The position numbers were made by a program, and so were the translations under genes. From positions 1 through 12,660 of the forward strand of contig JAGBEZ010000127.1 of assembly GCA_017936725.1 (NCBI GenBank): 12,660 bases of DNA, in the 5' to 3' direction. The DNA is from Agathobacter sp. GTDB taxonomy: Bacteria > Bacillota_A > Clostridia > Lachnospirales > Lachnospiraceae. Under the pieces are notes generated by a model that saw only the letters and a list, made by a program, of their open reading frames with translations, had not been told where the DNA came from and made no database searches. Of this stretch, positions 6,855 through 12,660 are shown piece by piece; the first letter of the stretch is position 1, and each line of letters opens with the position of its first letter.

Positions 6855-8546
6855 TTAGTTTGAGTTTTCTCCACTTTCCGGAGTCGTGCTGTCACCATCC
6901 TCTGGATTGGAAGGTGCATCTGGCTGCTCTGGCGTACTTGGTGTTTCCGGCGCACTTGGTGTTTCCGGTGTGCTTGGTGTTTCCGGTGTGCTTGGTGTTT
7001 CCGGCGTACTTGGTGTTTCCGGTGTGCTCGGTGTTTCTGGTACGCTTGGTGTTGTCGTACCAGTACTTGGAGTCGAAGGTGTTGTAGTCGCTGGCTTTTT
7101 CAGTCCAGTAACTACCGCCTTAATATGTGCATCATCCTTTGTCGCAAGTGCTGCTTTTATTGCCGCAAGCTGCTCCTCTGTCGCACCTTTTGTACCAATT
7201 GTTACTTTTCTGCAGGAAGCCTTGTAGGTACTCTTGTTTACCTGTGTTCTTTCCTGCTCAACTCCATCTACCGTAACCACCTTCCAAAGCTTAGCCACAT
7301 ATCCGATATGTTTGCTTCTTGTCTGTGTAAATGAGCCCAATGCCTTAGAAGAAGACAATGTGTACTCAGTTGGTGGATCATTTGTGGAAATAACTTCGCT
7401 CACATAAGAAACCTTGCGATTTGCATCTCTTGTTTCTACCCCATAAATATTAAAGGTGATATTTCTGTTTTTATATACACCTTCGATATAAATTGGAAAA
7501 TCATAGTTATTCTTAAAACGGAAATCTTTATAGGTTCCTGCAATCGCTGCATCCGCCGCTGGATCTACATAGGTAACAATCATGGAATGATTATATCTCT
7601 GTGTAATTTCCAATTCTGCGTTTAACACGGCATTATATAATGTAGTAGATACCTGACAAATACCGCCGCCAAAAGATTCTACCGTTTCACCATTGGAGTA
7701 AGAGCCTGCAAGCTCATACCCATTTTCTTTTGTAAATGGATTTACAGCCTCATAAACAGAAAACACATCTCCTGGATATAAAATCGTACCACTGATTTTA
7801 TCCGTACCATTTTCTACGTTCTTTGCACGACCAGATCCGGAAGACTTGTAATCCGTAGTAAAGGTTCCGATCAGGTCTTTTACTACAGAAAGCTGTTCTT
7901 CGGTTCCTCTTGGATGTGAAACAACATTTGTTAGAGCAAACTTAGCATCTGCAATCGGTGCCAATTCCCAGTCTGTGCCGATATGTGCATCCAAGGCTTT
8001 TACGGAGGTCACGATGTCCACTTCGTTTCCATCCTGTCCTGGAACATAAACAAACTTACCATTTTCTTTCTTCAAACCATTATCGATGGCTTTGATATCG
8101 ATTTTACTACGTTTGCCATAGATTTTGTTTGCCGCAAGCTGTTTATCAATGCCGAGTCCCATGTCTACGACATAGTTTTCTTTTTCTAAATCCTGCAATG
8201 CCTTAAATCGTTTAATCAGGTTTCCGGAATTTCCCACAGCAACGGCTTCTTGCACCGCTACATTCGTCTTAGAAGAAAGGCCTAAATCTTTCAACTGATA
8301 ACGCAAGGTATTCTTTGCACCTTGTAAAACAATCCACTGTTCCTGAAGACCTGCAACATAGGTATCTACTGCTGTCGTTGCTTCCTCCGCAGTCATGCCG
8401 CTTACATCGATTCCGCCGATGAATACGCCTTCTTTAATGACTGCATCTTTCGATACGCCTGCCTTTGCATTCACCTCATTTGTTAGAAAAAATGCACTTG
8501 CTGCCACGATAATTGCTGCTATGGCTAAAAACTTTACTTTTTTCAT
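6855..8546 (-). CDS. Secreted VanW family protein with G5-like region and PETPST repeat tail
   Basis: This is a 563-residue exported protein. A signal peptide or N-terminal anchor spans residues 1-27 (KK, hydrophobic core, VNA/KAG). Residues 35-210 resemble the duplicated peptidoglycan-binding-like region (PG_binding_4) usual before VanW. The VanW domain is at about 225-370, with hallmark SFGGGICQVSTTLYNAVL (291-308). A G5-like strand-rich region follows (about 385-452). The tail (about 485-563) is Pro/Thr/Ser/Glu-rich with six PET repeats. No LPXTG or other sortase signal is seen, so it is either secreted or held by its N-terminus. VanW proteins are envelope-associated in Firmicutes, but their biochemical activity is not established, and the name does not imply vancomycin resistance. 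GAGGATAGAATATG marks the start. The small membrane protein gene ends 22 bp upstream. Confidence 0.9.
   Translation of the reverse strand: MKKVKFLAIAAIIVAASAFFLTNEVNAKAGVSKDAVIKEGVFIGGIDVSGMTAEEATTAVDTYVAGLQEQWIVLQGAKNTLRYQLKDLGLSSKTNVAVQEAVAVGNSGNLIKRFKALQDLEKENYVVDMGLGIDKQLAANKIYGKRSKIDIKAIDNGLKKENGKFVYVPGQDGNEVDIVTSVKALDAHIGTDWELAPIADAKFALTNVVSHPRGTEEQLSVVKDLIGTFTTDYKSSGSGRAKNVENGTDKISGTILYPGDVFSVYEAVNPFTKENGYELAGSYSNGETVESFGGGICQVSTTLYNAVLNAELEITQRYNHSMIVTYVDPAADAAIAGTYKDFRFKNNYDFPIYIEGVYKNRNITFNIYGVETRDANRKVSYVSEVISTNDPPTEYTLSSSKALGSFTQTRSKHIGYVAKLWKVVTVDGVEQERTQVNKSTYKASCRKVTIGTKGATEEQLAAIKAALATKDDAHIKAVVTGLKKPATTTPSTPSTGTTTPSVPETPSTPETPSTPETPSTPETPSTPETPSAPETPSTPEQPDAPSNPEDGDSTTPESGENSN
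6931..7056 (-). repeat. 18-bp in-frame tandem repeat encoding PETPST
   Basis: Seven consecutive 18-bp units start at 6931, 6949, 6967, 6985, 7003, 7021 and 7039. On the plus strand the core of each is CTTGGTGTTTCC, preceded by a variable GGYGYR-like hexamer. The first six carry GTGTTTC and each encodes PET; the seventh (toward the N-terminus) is degenerate. Two units are identical and others differ at one to three bases, suggesting fairly recent expansion. Because 18 is divisible by three, gain or loss of units changes tail length without a frameshift. Confidence 0.9.
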
Positions 8547-8568
8547 ATTCTATCCTCAAAATAAATAA

Positions 8569-8685
8569 TTAGTAAACAAATAGTGCTGATACGAACGTGG
8601 TAATCAACATAGCTGCCACTATAATCACGCAAATCAATGCTAACACCTGTTTTTTTCTTCTTCCTTTGTTTGGTTTATAACTCAT
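8569..8685 (-). CDS. 38-residue single-pass membrane protein (small ORF)
   Basis: The ATG at 8685 opens a 38-codon frame ending in TAA at 8569. It has an excellent ribosome binding site, GAGGTG, seven to eight bases upstream. The product starts MSYKPNKGRRKKQ, a basic cytoplasmic head, followed by a hydrophobic helix of about 24 residues, LALICVIIVAAMLITTFVSALFVY, which should sit in the membrane with the N-terminus inside. It lies 22 bp before the VanW gene, so the two probably share a transcript. The layout (short basic head, then a helix with an ML-[IT]-TT stretch) resembles Prli42-type small membrane proteins of Firmicutes, which tether the stressosome in Listeria. That similarity is by shape only. 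The function is unknown. Confidence 0.75.
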   Translation of the reverse strand: MSYKPNKGRRKKQVLALICVIIVAAMLITTFVSALFVY

Positions 8686-8794
8686 TTTATTCACCTCATT
8701 TTAAAATCTGATGTCTCAAATTTATATAACATAAGAAATCAGTATACTATATTATCACATTTCACGAGAAAATACTAGTATTCACTAAAAAGTT
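8686..8794 (-). promoter_or_regulatory. AT-rich intergenic region upstream of the small ORF and VanW gene
   Basis: This 109-bp gap between the exonuclease stop and the small ORF must hold the promoter of the small ORF-VanW pair if they are not read from upstream. Possible -10 elements are TATACT (8744-8739 region) and TATAAA, but none has a recognisable -35 at 16-18 bp. There is a 12-bp palindrome AATACTAGTATT (8771-8782). I see no convincing terminator after the exonuclease gene. The exact promoter cannot be assigned. Confidence 0.3.
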
Positions 8795-9505
8795 CTATCT
8801 TCCATGCACGAAAATATATTTATCCATAATGCGGGACGCTTCGCTTTTGGTAAGATTCTCCCAATCGATTTCATCCTTTATCTGATGACTCTCCCGATAT
8901 TCTTTTAAACGCTGCACCTGTCTTGGCGTAGCTGGACTCTGCTTTTTAGCACGATACATAAGAGGTTTTGGCTCAAAATAGGTATCTGCATTTTCCAGCG
9001 TCCTTCCAAGTTCTTTTAGTTTCTCGAATATTTGCCAAGTCTCTTTCGCATCATCTAGGGCCCTATGCTCTCGTGCCCGTTCGATTCCAAAATACTGACA
9101 CAAACTTTCTAATTTTTTCGGTTGTTCTGGCGGAAGCAAAACTCTGGCCAGTTTTAAAGTATCACAGGCTTTCGCTTCCAATGGTCGCTTGTGATTGACG
9201 GCCCATTGCTTCAGGAAACTATAGTCAAAGCCTACATTTTGACCTACAAGAATCTGTCCCTCTATAAAATCCAAAAGTTCACCAATTGCTTCGTCTCTCT
9301 CTCGTCCAGACTGCACCATTTCATCCGTAATCCCTGTCAATTCTACAACTCTGGTTGGAATTTTACACTTCGGATTAACAAGACACTCCATAGTCTCCAC
9401 CACGGCATTATCCTTTATTTTAATTGCACCGATTTCGATAATCTGGTCGGTTTTTGCGGATAAACCCGTCATTTCTAAATCCAGTACCACATACTCATTT
9501 ATCAT
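8795..9505 (-). CDS. DnaQ-like 3'-5' exonuclease (DEDDh) with C-terminal module
   Basis: The 236-residue protein carries a complete DEDDh exonuclease domain (about residues 1-168) with metal ligands D9 and E11 (LDLEMTG), D94 (VGFDYSFL), H147 and D152 (HRALDDA). Such enzymes remove nucleotides from 3' ends, as the proofreading subunit of polymerase III or in repair and RNA processing. In Firmicutes PolC carries its own proofreading domain, so this stand-alone protein is more likely accessory. Residues 192-231 (PRQVQRL...LTKSEASRIMDKY) form a small helical module resembling one attached to assorted phage and DNA-metabolism proteins. Its ATG directly abuts the nth stop codon with no gap, suggesting joint expression with endonuclease III and a repair role. 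Confidence 0.88.
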   Translation of the reverse strand: MINEYVVLDLEMTGLSAKTDQIIEIGAIKIKDNAVVETMECLVNPKCKIPTRVVELTGITDEMVQSGRERDEAIGELLDFIEGQILVGQNVGFDYSFLKQWAVNHKRPLEAKACDTLKLARVLLPPEQPKKLESLCQYFGIERAREHRALDDAKETWQIFEKLKELGRTLENADTYFEPKPLMYRAKKQSPATPRQVQRLKEYRESHQIKDEIDWENLTKSEASRIMDKYIFVHGR

Positions 9506-10138
9506 CTATCTCTTATCCTTTGACTTGCACAAATCATACAAAAAGCATTCCTGACACTTTGGACTTCTGGCAAAGCAGATATTTCGACCAAACGATATGA
9601 TTTGAATATTATATAAAATCCAATGATCTTTTGGAAGTTTTCGCATCAATTCATATTCGATTTTTTCTGGGTCATCTTCCTTGGTAAACCCAAGACGTTT
9701 CGAAATACGCTTCACATGTGTATCTACCACAATACTTGGCTGGTTGTAAATGTTTCCTCGGATGACATTCGCTGTTTTTCGTCCCACTCCCGCAAGCGTA
9801 AGCAAATCGTCCAGTTCCGATGGAACCTCTCCGCCATACTCTTCCACCAAGCGCTTTGCACAGGCGATGATATTTTTCGCCTTATTATGATAAAAGCCTG
9901 TGGATTTGATATCCTGTTCGAGTTCTTTCAAATCCGCATATGCAAACTTCTCTAAGGTATCGTATTTTACAAACAAATCTTTTGTTACGATATTTACTCT
10001 GGCATCGGTACACTGTGCGCTTAAGATAACCGCAATCAAAAGCTGCCATGGCGTTTCATGATTGAGGTAGCATATGTATTCTGTTCCATATACTTCATCG
10101 AGCCGTCTTAAGATTTCTTCTGTTCGCTTTGCTGCCAT
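9506..10138 (-). CDS. nth: Endonuclease III (DNA glycosylase/AP lyase)
   Basis: The 210-residue protein has the usual length for this enzyme, which excises oxidised pyrimidines from DNA and cuts the resulting abasic site. The helix-hairpin-helix LAGVGRKTANVI (115-126) contains catalytic lysine K121. The catalytic aspartate is D139 in VVDTHVKRISKRLG. A [4Fe-4S] cluster is bound by C188, C195, C198 and C204, spaced C-x6-C-x2-C-x5-C as in the family. The start overlaps the end of the radical SAM gene by 31 bp, with GGTG about seven bases upstream. The 3' end directly touches the exonuclease gene. All catalytic residues are present. Confidence 0.97.
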   Translation of the reverse strand: MAAKRTEEILRRLDEVYGTEYICYLNHETPWQLLIAVILSAQCTDARVNIVTKDLFVKYDTLEKFAYADLKELEQDIKSTGFYHNKAKNIIACAKRLVEEYGGEVPSELDDLLTLAGVGRKTANVIRGNIYNQPSIVVDTHVKRISKRLGFTKEDDPEKIEYELMRKLPKDHWILYNIQIISFGRNICFARSPKCQECFLYDLCKSKDKR

Positions 10139-11883
10139 ACTACATTCACCGATTCGTCGGCGCCTCCTATTATAATATCTTTCTCTGGGTATACATACTC
10201 TGCCTTCGCCTGATGTGTCAGTGGATCTCTCTTATCATAAGAGAATAAAACAAACACTGGCTCATCCAATGCTGCATAGTTTTCTCCCAAAAAGTCATAG
10301 GAAAACATCTCGATATGGGAAAGTTTTCCATTCTTACAATAATGACGAGAAATGGATTTTAAAGTTTCCTGTGATATCGCCCATGTTGGACGCGATTTGC
10401 AGTTTTCCCTGTAATACAAATCAAAGACAAGCGCCTGACGAATGCAATCCATCCAATCGCCATGCGTTTCATCCATCGGCCATTCTGCTTCCAGAAACTC
10501 CATTAAAATTTCGCAGCGTCTAATCCGCGAATGACTCATCCCAAAGTATCCCTTTTCTTCGTAAAAGTCACCAAGTCGCTGGAACATATCAAAGGCACTT
10601 GCAAAGTGTGTTCCAAGCACCTTCATCGTGATTTCAAACTGGCCGCTATTATAGTAAACCTCCAGCATCTCTTCCACGCGCTTCATCTTTAATACATCTT
10701 CGTAGGACAACCATTTGGTCGCCAGCACTTCGTACGGTGGATTGTCGTGATATAGGATTTCATATTCCTTCGCATGCGCATACATATAAGACCCCTTTAG
10801 CACTTTCAAAAATCCCATCTGTAGCTGGTTCGGCTGCAGGGCATATATTTCATCAAACGACTTCCGAAACGTATCATAATCCTCATATGGCAATCCCGCA
10901 ATTAAATCTAAATGCTGGTGAATATTTCCAAAACTTTGAATACGTGCCACGATTTCTTTTAAACGTTCCAAATTCATGGTCCGCTTGATTTCTGCTATCG
11001 TTGCATCATTCGTAGACTGCACTCCAATCTCTAACTGGATGAGCCCTGGACGCATCTGTTCCATAAGCGCCAGTTCTTCCTCGTTTATGAGGTCTGCCGA
11101 CACCTCAAAATGAAAGTTGGTAATGCCATTATCGTGTTCGTGAATATATCTCCATATTTCCATCGCATGCGCGTGGTGGCAATTAAAGGTTCTGTCTACA
11201 AATTTTATCTGTGGGACCTTTTGATCGATAAAAAACTGCAATTCTTCTTTCACCAATTCAACATCTCGGAAACGAAGTTTCTTATCCACAGACGACAGAC
11301 AATAACTGCACGAAAACGGACAGCCTCGACTGCTCTCGTAATAAATAATTCGATTCGAAAAGTCCTCCATCTTATTGTAAGAAAATGGAAGTGTACTCAT
11401 ATCTAAAATAATTCGCCATGGATTGACCTGTATCTCGCCGTTTGGCTTGCGATATGCGATACCGAGCATCTGCTTTAACCCTGTCTCCGACTCCCTTTCG
11501 GTATAGTATTTGCACAACTCTCGAAACGTCTCTTCGCCCTCTCCCATCATAACGCCGGTTACTTCTGGATGACTTACGAGAAACTTCTCTACCTCAAAAG
11601 ACACCTCAGGTCCGCCCAGCCATATCGGCACATTCGGACAGAGCTTGTGAAACTCTCGCATCACCGTCTCGATCATAGACAGATTCCAAATATAGCTGGA
11701 AAACAAAAGCACATCTGGTTTTCGCTTATAGATTTCCTCCAGCACATAATCCGCCTGATTGTTTATGGTAAACTCTGCAATCTCTACCGCATCCTTGTAT
11801 TCGCCAGAAGATGCCTTTAGCGAATATACGGCTAAATTGGAGTGGATATATTTTGCATTGATTGCGGTCAATAATAATTTCAT
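10108..11883 (-). CDS. B12-binding-like radical SAM protein with DUF4080-type C-terminus
   Basis: The 591-residue protein has three parts. A cobalamin-binding-type Rossmann domain spans about residues 1-150. Its start, AINAKYIHSNLAV, replaces the classical DxHxxG, so B12, if bound, lacks that lower-ligand motif. The radical SAM core spans about 178-400 with CPFSCSYC (188-195), whose C188, C192 and C195 bind the [4Fe-4S] cluster that cleaves SAM. The C-terminal region (about 400-580) resembles DUF4080. Relatives are widespread in clostridia without an assigned reaction. The start codon overlaps the stop of the preceding small gene (ATGA), with GGAG inside that gene, and the end overlaps nth by 31 bp. 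The context hints at, but does not prove, nucleic-acid chemistry. Confidence 0.88.
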   Translation of the reverse strand: MKLLLTAINAKYIHSNLAVYSLKASSGEYKDAVEIAEFTINNQADYVLEEIYKRKPDVLLFSSYIWNLSMIETVMREFHKLCPNVPIWLGGPEVSFEVEKFLVSHPEVTGVMMGEGEETFRELCKYYTERESETGLKQMLGIAYRKPNGEIQVNPWRIILDMSTLPFSYNKMEDFSNRIIYYESSRGCPFSCSYCLSSVDKKLRFRDVELVKEELQFFIDQKVPQIKFVDRTFNCHHAHAMEIWRYIHEHDNGITNFHFEVSADLINEEELALMEQMRPGLIQLEIGVQSTNDATIAEIKRTMNLERLKEIVARIQSFGNIHQHLDLIAGLPYEDYDTFRKSFDEIYALQPNQLQMGFLKVLKGSYMYAHAKEYEILYHDNPPYEVLATKWLSYEDVLKMKRVEEMLEVYYNSGQFEITMKVLGTHFASAFDMFQRLGDFYEEKGYFGMSHSRIRRCEILMEFLEAEWPMDETHGDWMDCIRQALVFDLYYRENCKSRPTWAISQETLKSISRHYCKNGKLSHIEMFSYDFLGENYAALDEPVFVLFSYDKRDPLTHQAKAEYVYPEKDIIIGGADESVNVVWQQSEQKKS

Positions 11884-12119
11884 GATTCATCAAACTCCAT
11901 AATCACATAAAATCCTTTTTCGGTTTCTTTAATGTCTACCACGACACCTTCTCTGGTTTTTAGTCTCTCACTTACGGCATAATTTCCAGACATTGCAATT
12001 GCATGCTCTATCGTATAGTAATAAGAAGTAGGGAGTTTCCCTTCGGTTACGGAAAGCCTTTCTCCAATTTGCGTCAAACCAGAGCGCTCCATTTTAAATT
12101 CCATTCTGCGCATATTCAT
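11880..12119 (-). CDS. Hypothetical protein, 79 codons
   Basis: I do not recognise this protein. It is short (79 residues from the first ATG), soluble and mixed in charge. A basic N-terminal stretch (MRRMEFKMERSG) is followed by a helical-looking central part and a C-terminal strand-rich half (GVVVDIKETEKGFYVIMEFDE). No cysteine, metal motif, signal peptide or membrane segment is visible. The first ATG (12119) is only two bases from the GGAG site, whereas the in-frame ATG at 12113 is seven bases away, so a 77-residue product is more likely. It overlaps the radical SAM start by ATGA and is therefore translationally coupled to it. It may be a partner or accessory to that enzyme, but this is inference from position only. 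Confidence 0.7.
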   Translation of the reverse strand: MNMRRMEFKMERSGLTQIGERLSVTEGKLPTSYYYTIEHAIAMSGNYAVSERLKTREGVVVDIKETEKGFYVIMEFDES

Positions 12120-12131
12120 TCTCCATTATAT

Positions 12132-12163
12132 AAAAAGTCAGATGTACCAAAATACACCTGACT
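12132..12163 (-). terminator. Intrinsic terminator after purF
   Basis: On the minus strand AGTCAG (12163-12158), a G-U pair and TGTA are matched by TACA and CTGACT (to 12137), closing a six-base loop TTTTGG, for an 11-bp stem. A run of five T residues follows. It lies 7 bp past the purF stop and ends the purine transcript. The T run merges into TATATAAT just before the next gene. Confidence 0.88.
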
Positions 12164-12169
12164 CTCATT

Positions 12170-12660
12170 TTATTCTTTCCCATTCCAGCAATACGTACAT
12201 AGTTTACATGGATTAAGGCCGATTGCTTCGATAATATCATCCAAACGAGCAAACTGTAAGGAAGTAAAGCCTAATTTATCACAAATATCCTGCACCATTG
12301 CTTTGTATTTATCGCTGTCTGGATTTGTATATTCTTCCATCAATGCATCTGTAATTTCGCCTTCACGCTCCAGAATCACGCGACGGGTGATAAGTTCCAT
12401 TTCAGAGGAAGAACGTGAGAAATTCAAATACTTACATCCGTACATTATTGGTGGACACGCTGGACGTACATGTACTTCCTTCGCACCACTTTCATATAAG
12501 AATTCTGTGGTTTCTCCAAGCTGTGTTCCACGAACGATAGAATCATCTACCAGTAACAATTTCTTATCTTTAATCAGCGGCTGAACTGGAATCAGTTTCA
12601 TCTTCGCAATCATGCTTCTCTGTGCCTGGCTGGTAGGTGTAAAGGAACGTGGCCAGGTAG
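12170..12660 (-). CDS. purF: Amidophosphoribosyltransferase, C-terminal part (cut by window edge)
   Basis: The open frame runs from the window edge to the TAA at 12170, giving about 162 residues. It includes the PRPP-binding loop LLLVDDSIVRGTQ and the preceding TSQAQRSMIAKMKLIPVQPL, characteristic of the phosphoribosyltransferase half of PurF. This enzyme makes phosphoribosylamine from PRPP and glutamine, the first committed step of purine synthesis. The C-terminus LCTYCWNGKE carries a CxxC pair seen in clostridial members. The N-terminal glutaminase half lies beyond the window. The Met at 12613 is internal, not a start. A terminator follows directly, so purF is the last gene of its transcript. 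Confidence 0.93.
   Translation of the reverse strand, partial: TWPRSFTPTSQAQRSMIAKMKLIPVQPLIKDKKLLLVDDSIVRGTQLGETTEFLYESGAKEVHVRPACPPIMYGCKYLNFSRSSSEMELITRRVILEREGEITDALMEEYTNPDSDKYKAMVQDICDKLGFTSLQFARLDDIIEAIGLNPCKLCTYCWNGKE

Noticed and set aside
6931..7056. Regularly spaced short repeats that could suggest a CRISPR array.
   Set aside because: Units are 18 bp and directly tandem with no spacers, and they lie inside a coding frame.
6860..7227. Open frames on the plus strand across the repeat region encoding valine/glycine-rich repeated peptides.
   Set aside because: They are shadows of the 18-bp repeat in the VanW gene read on the other strand. They have no ribosome binding site, and the minus-strand frame has clear domains.
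6855..8546. Vancomycin resistance function from the VanW name.
   Set aside because: VanW-domain proteins are widespread in Firmicutes without resistance, and no vanHAX, vanRS or other van genes are nearby.
8771..8782. 12-bp palindrome AATACTAGTATT as an operator for the small ORF-VanW unit.
   Set aside because: A few perfect 12-bp palindromes are expected by chance in a window of this size. It matches no regulator site I know and is not tied to a clear promoter.
12170..12613. Treating the 147-residue frame starting at Met 12613 as a complete gene.
   Set aside because: The frame stays open to the window edge and the upstream codons continue the PurF sequence, so the Met is internal.

Overview
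The window looks like core chromosome of a low-to-moderate-GC Firmicute, most probably a clostridium of the Lachnospiraceae type. Supporting signs are the strong AGGAGG-type ribosome binding sites, the ecfA1-ecfA2-ecfT-truA-rplM gene order, a secreted clostridial-type VanW protein with a G5-like extension, a DUF4080-type radical SAM protein, and sigma-A promoters. The genus cannot be fixed from sequence alone. Every gene that can be supported lies on the minus strand, so transcription runs from high to low coordinates. There are no tRNA or rRNA genes, insertion sequences, phage genes or CRISPR arrays.

In order of transcription, the right edge holds the C-terminal third of purF (purine synthesis), closed by a clear intrinsic terminator. 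A compact overlapping cluster follows: an unrecognised 79-codon gene, a B12-binding-like radical SAM protein, endonuclease III (nth), and a DnaQ-type exonuclease with a small C-terminal module. A non-coding stretch of about 110 bp separates this from a pair formed by a 38-residue single-pass membrane protein, too short for most gene finders, and a secreted VanW-family protein with a PETPST tandem-repeat tail. A hairpin ends that unit.

The next block is a HypE/AIR-synthase-like protein, an Lrp/AsnC regulator and a PLP aminotransferase. The regulator and aminotransferase share a TAATG junction and are probably one amino-acid-metabolism unit. They run without a visible break into trmL (tRNA wobble methylation), the ECF vitamin-transporter energising module (ecfA1, ecfA2, ecfT) and truA (tRNA pseudouridine). 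Genes from asnC to truA overlap or lie at most 21 bp apart, which suggests coupled translation.

The left edge contains the start of rplM (ribosomal protein L13). It has its own perfect-consensus sigma-A promoter and a structured leader that is probably the L13 autoregulatory leader. The window is mostly housekeeping. I did not find a new defence or mobile system. The points most worth a second look are the unannotated small membrane protein, the HypE-like protein without the C-terminal catalytic cysteine, the promoter-spacer palindrome and leader of rplM, and the uncharacterised pair upstream of nth.
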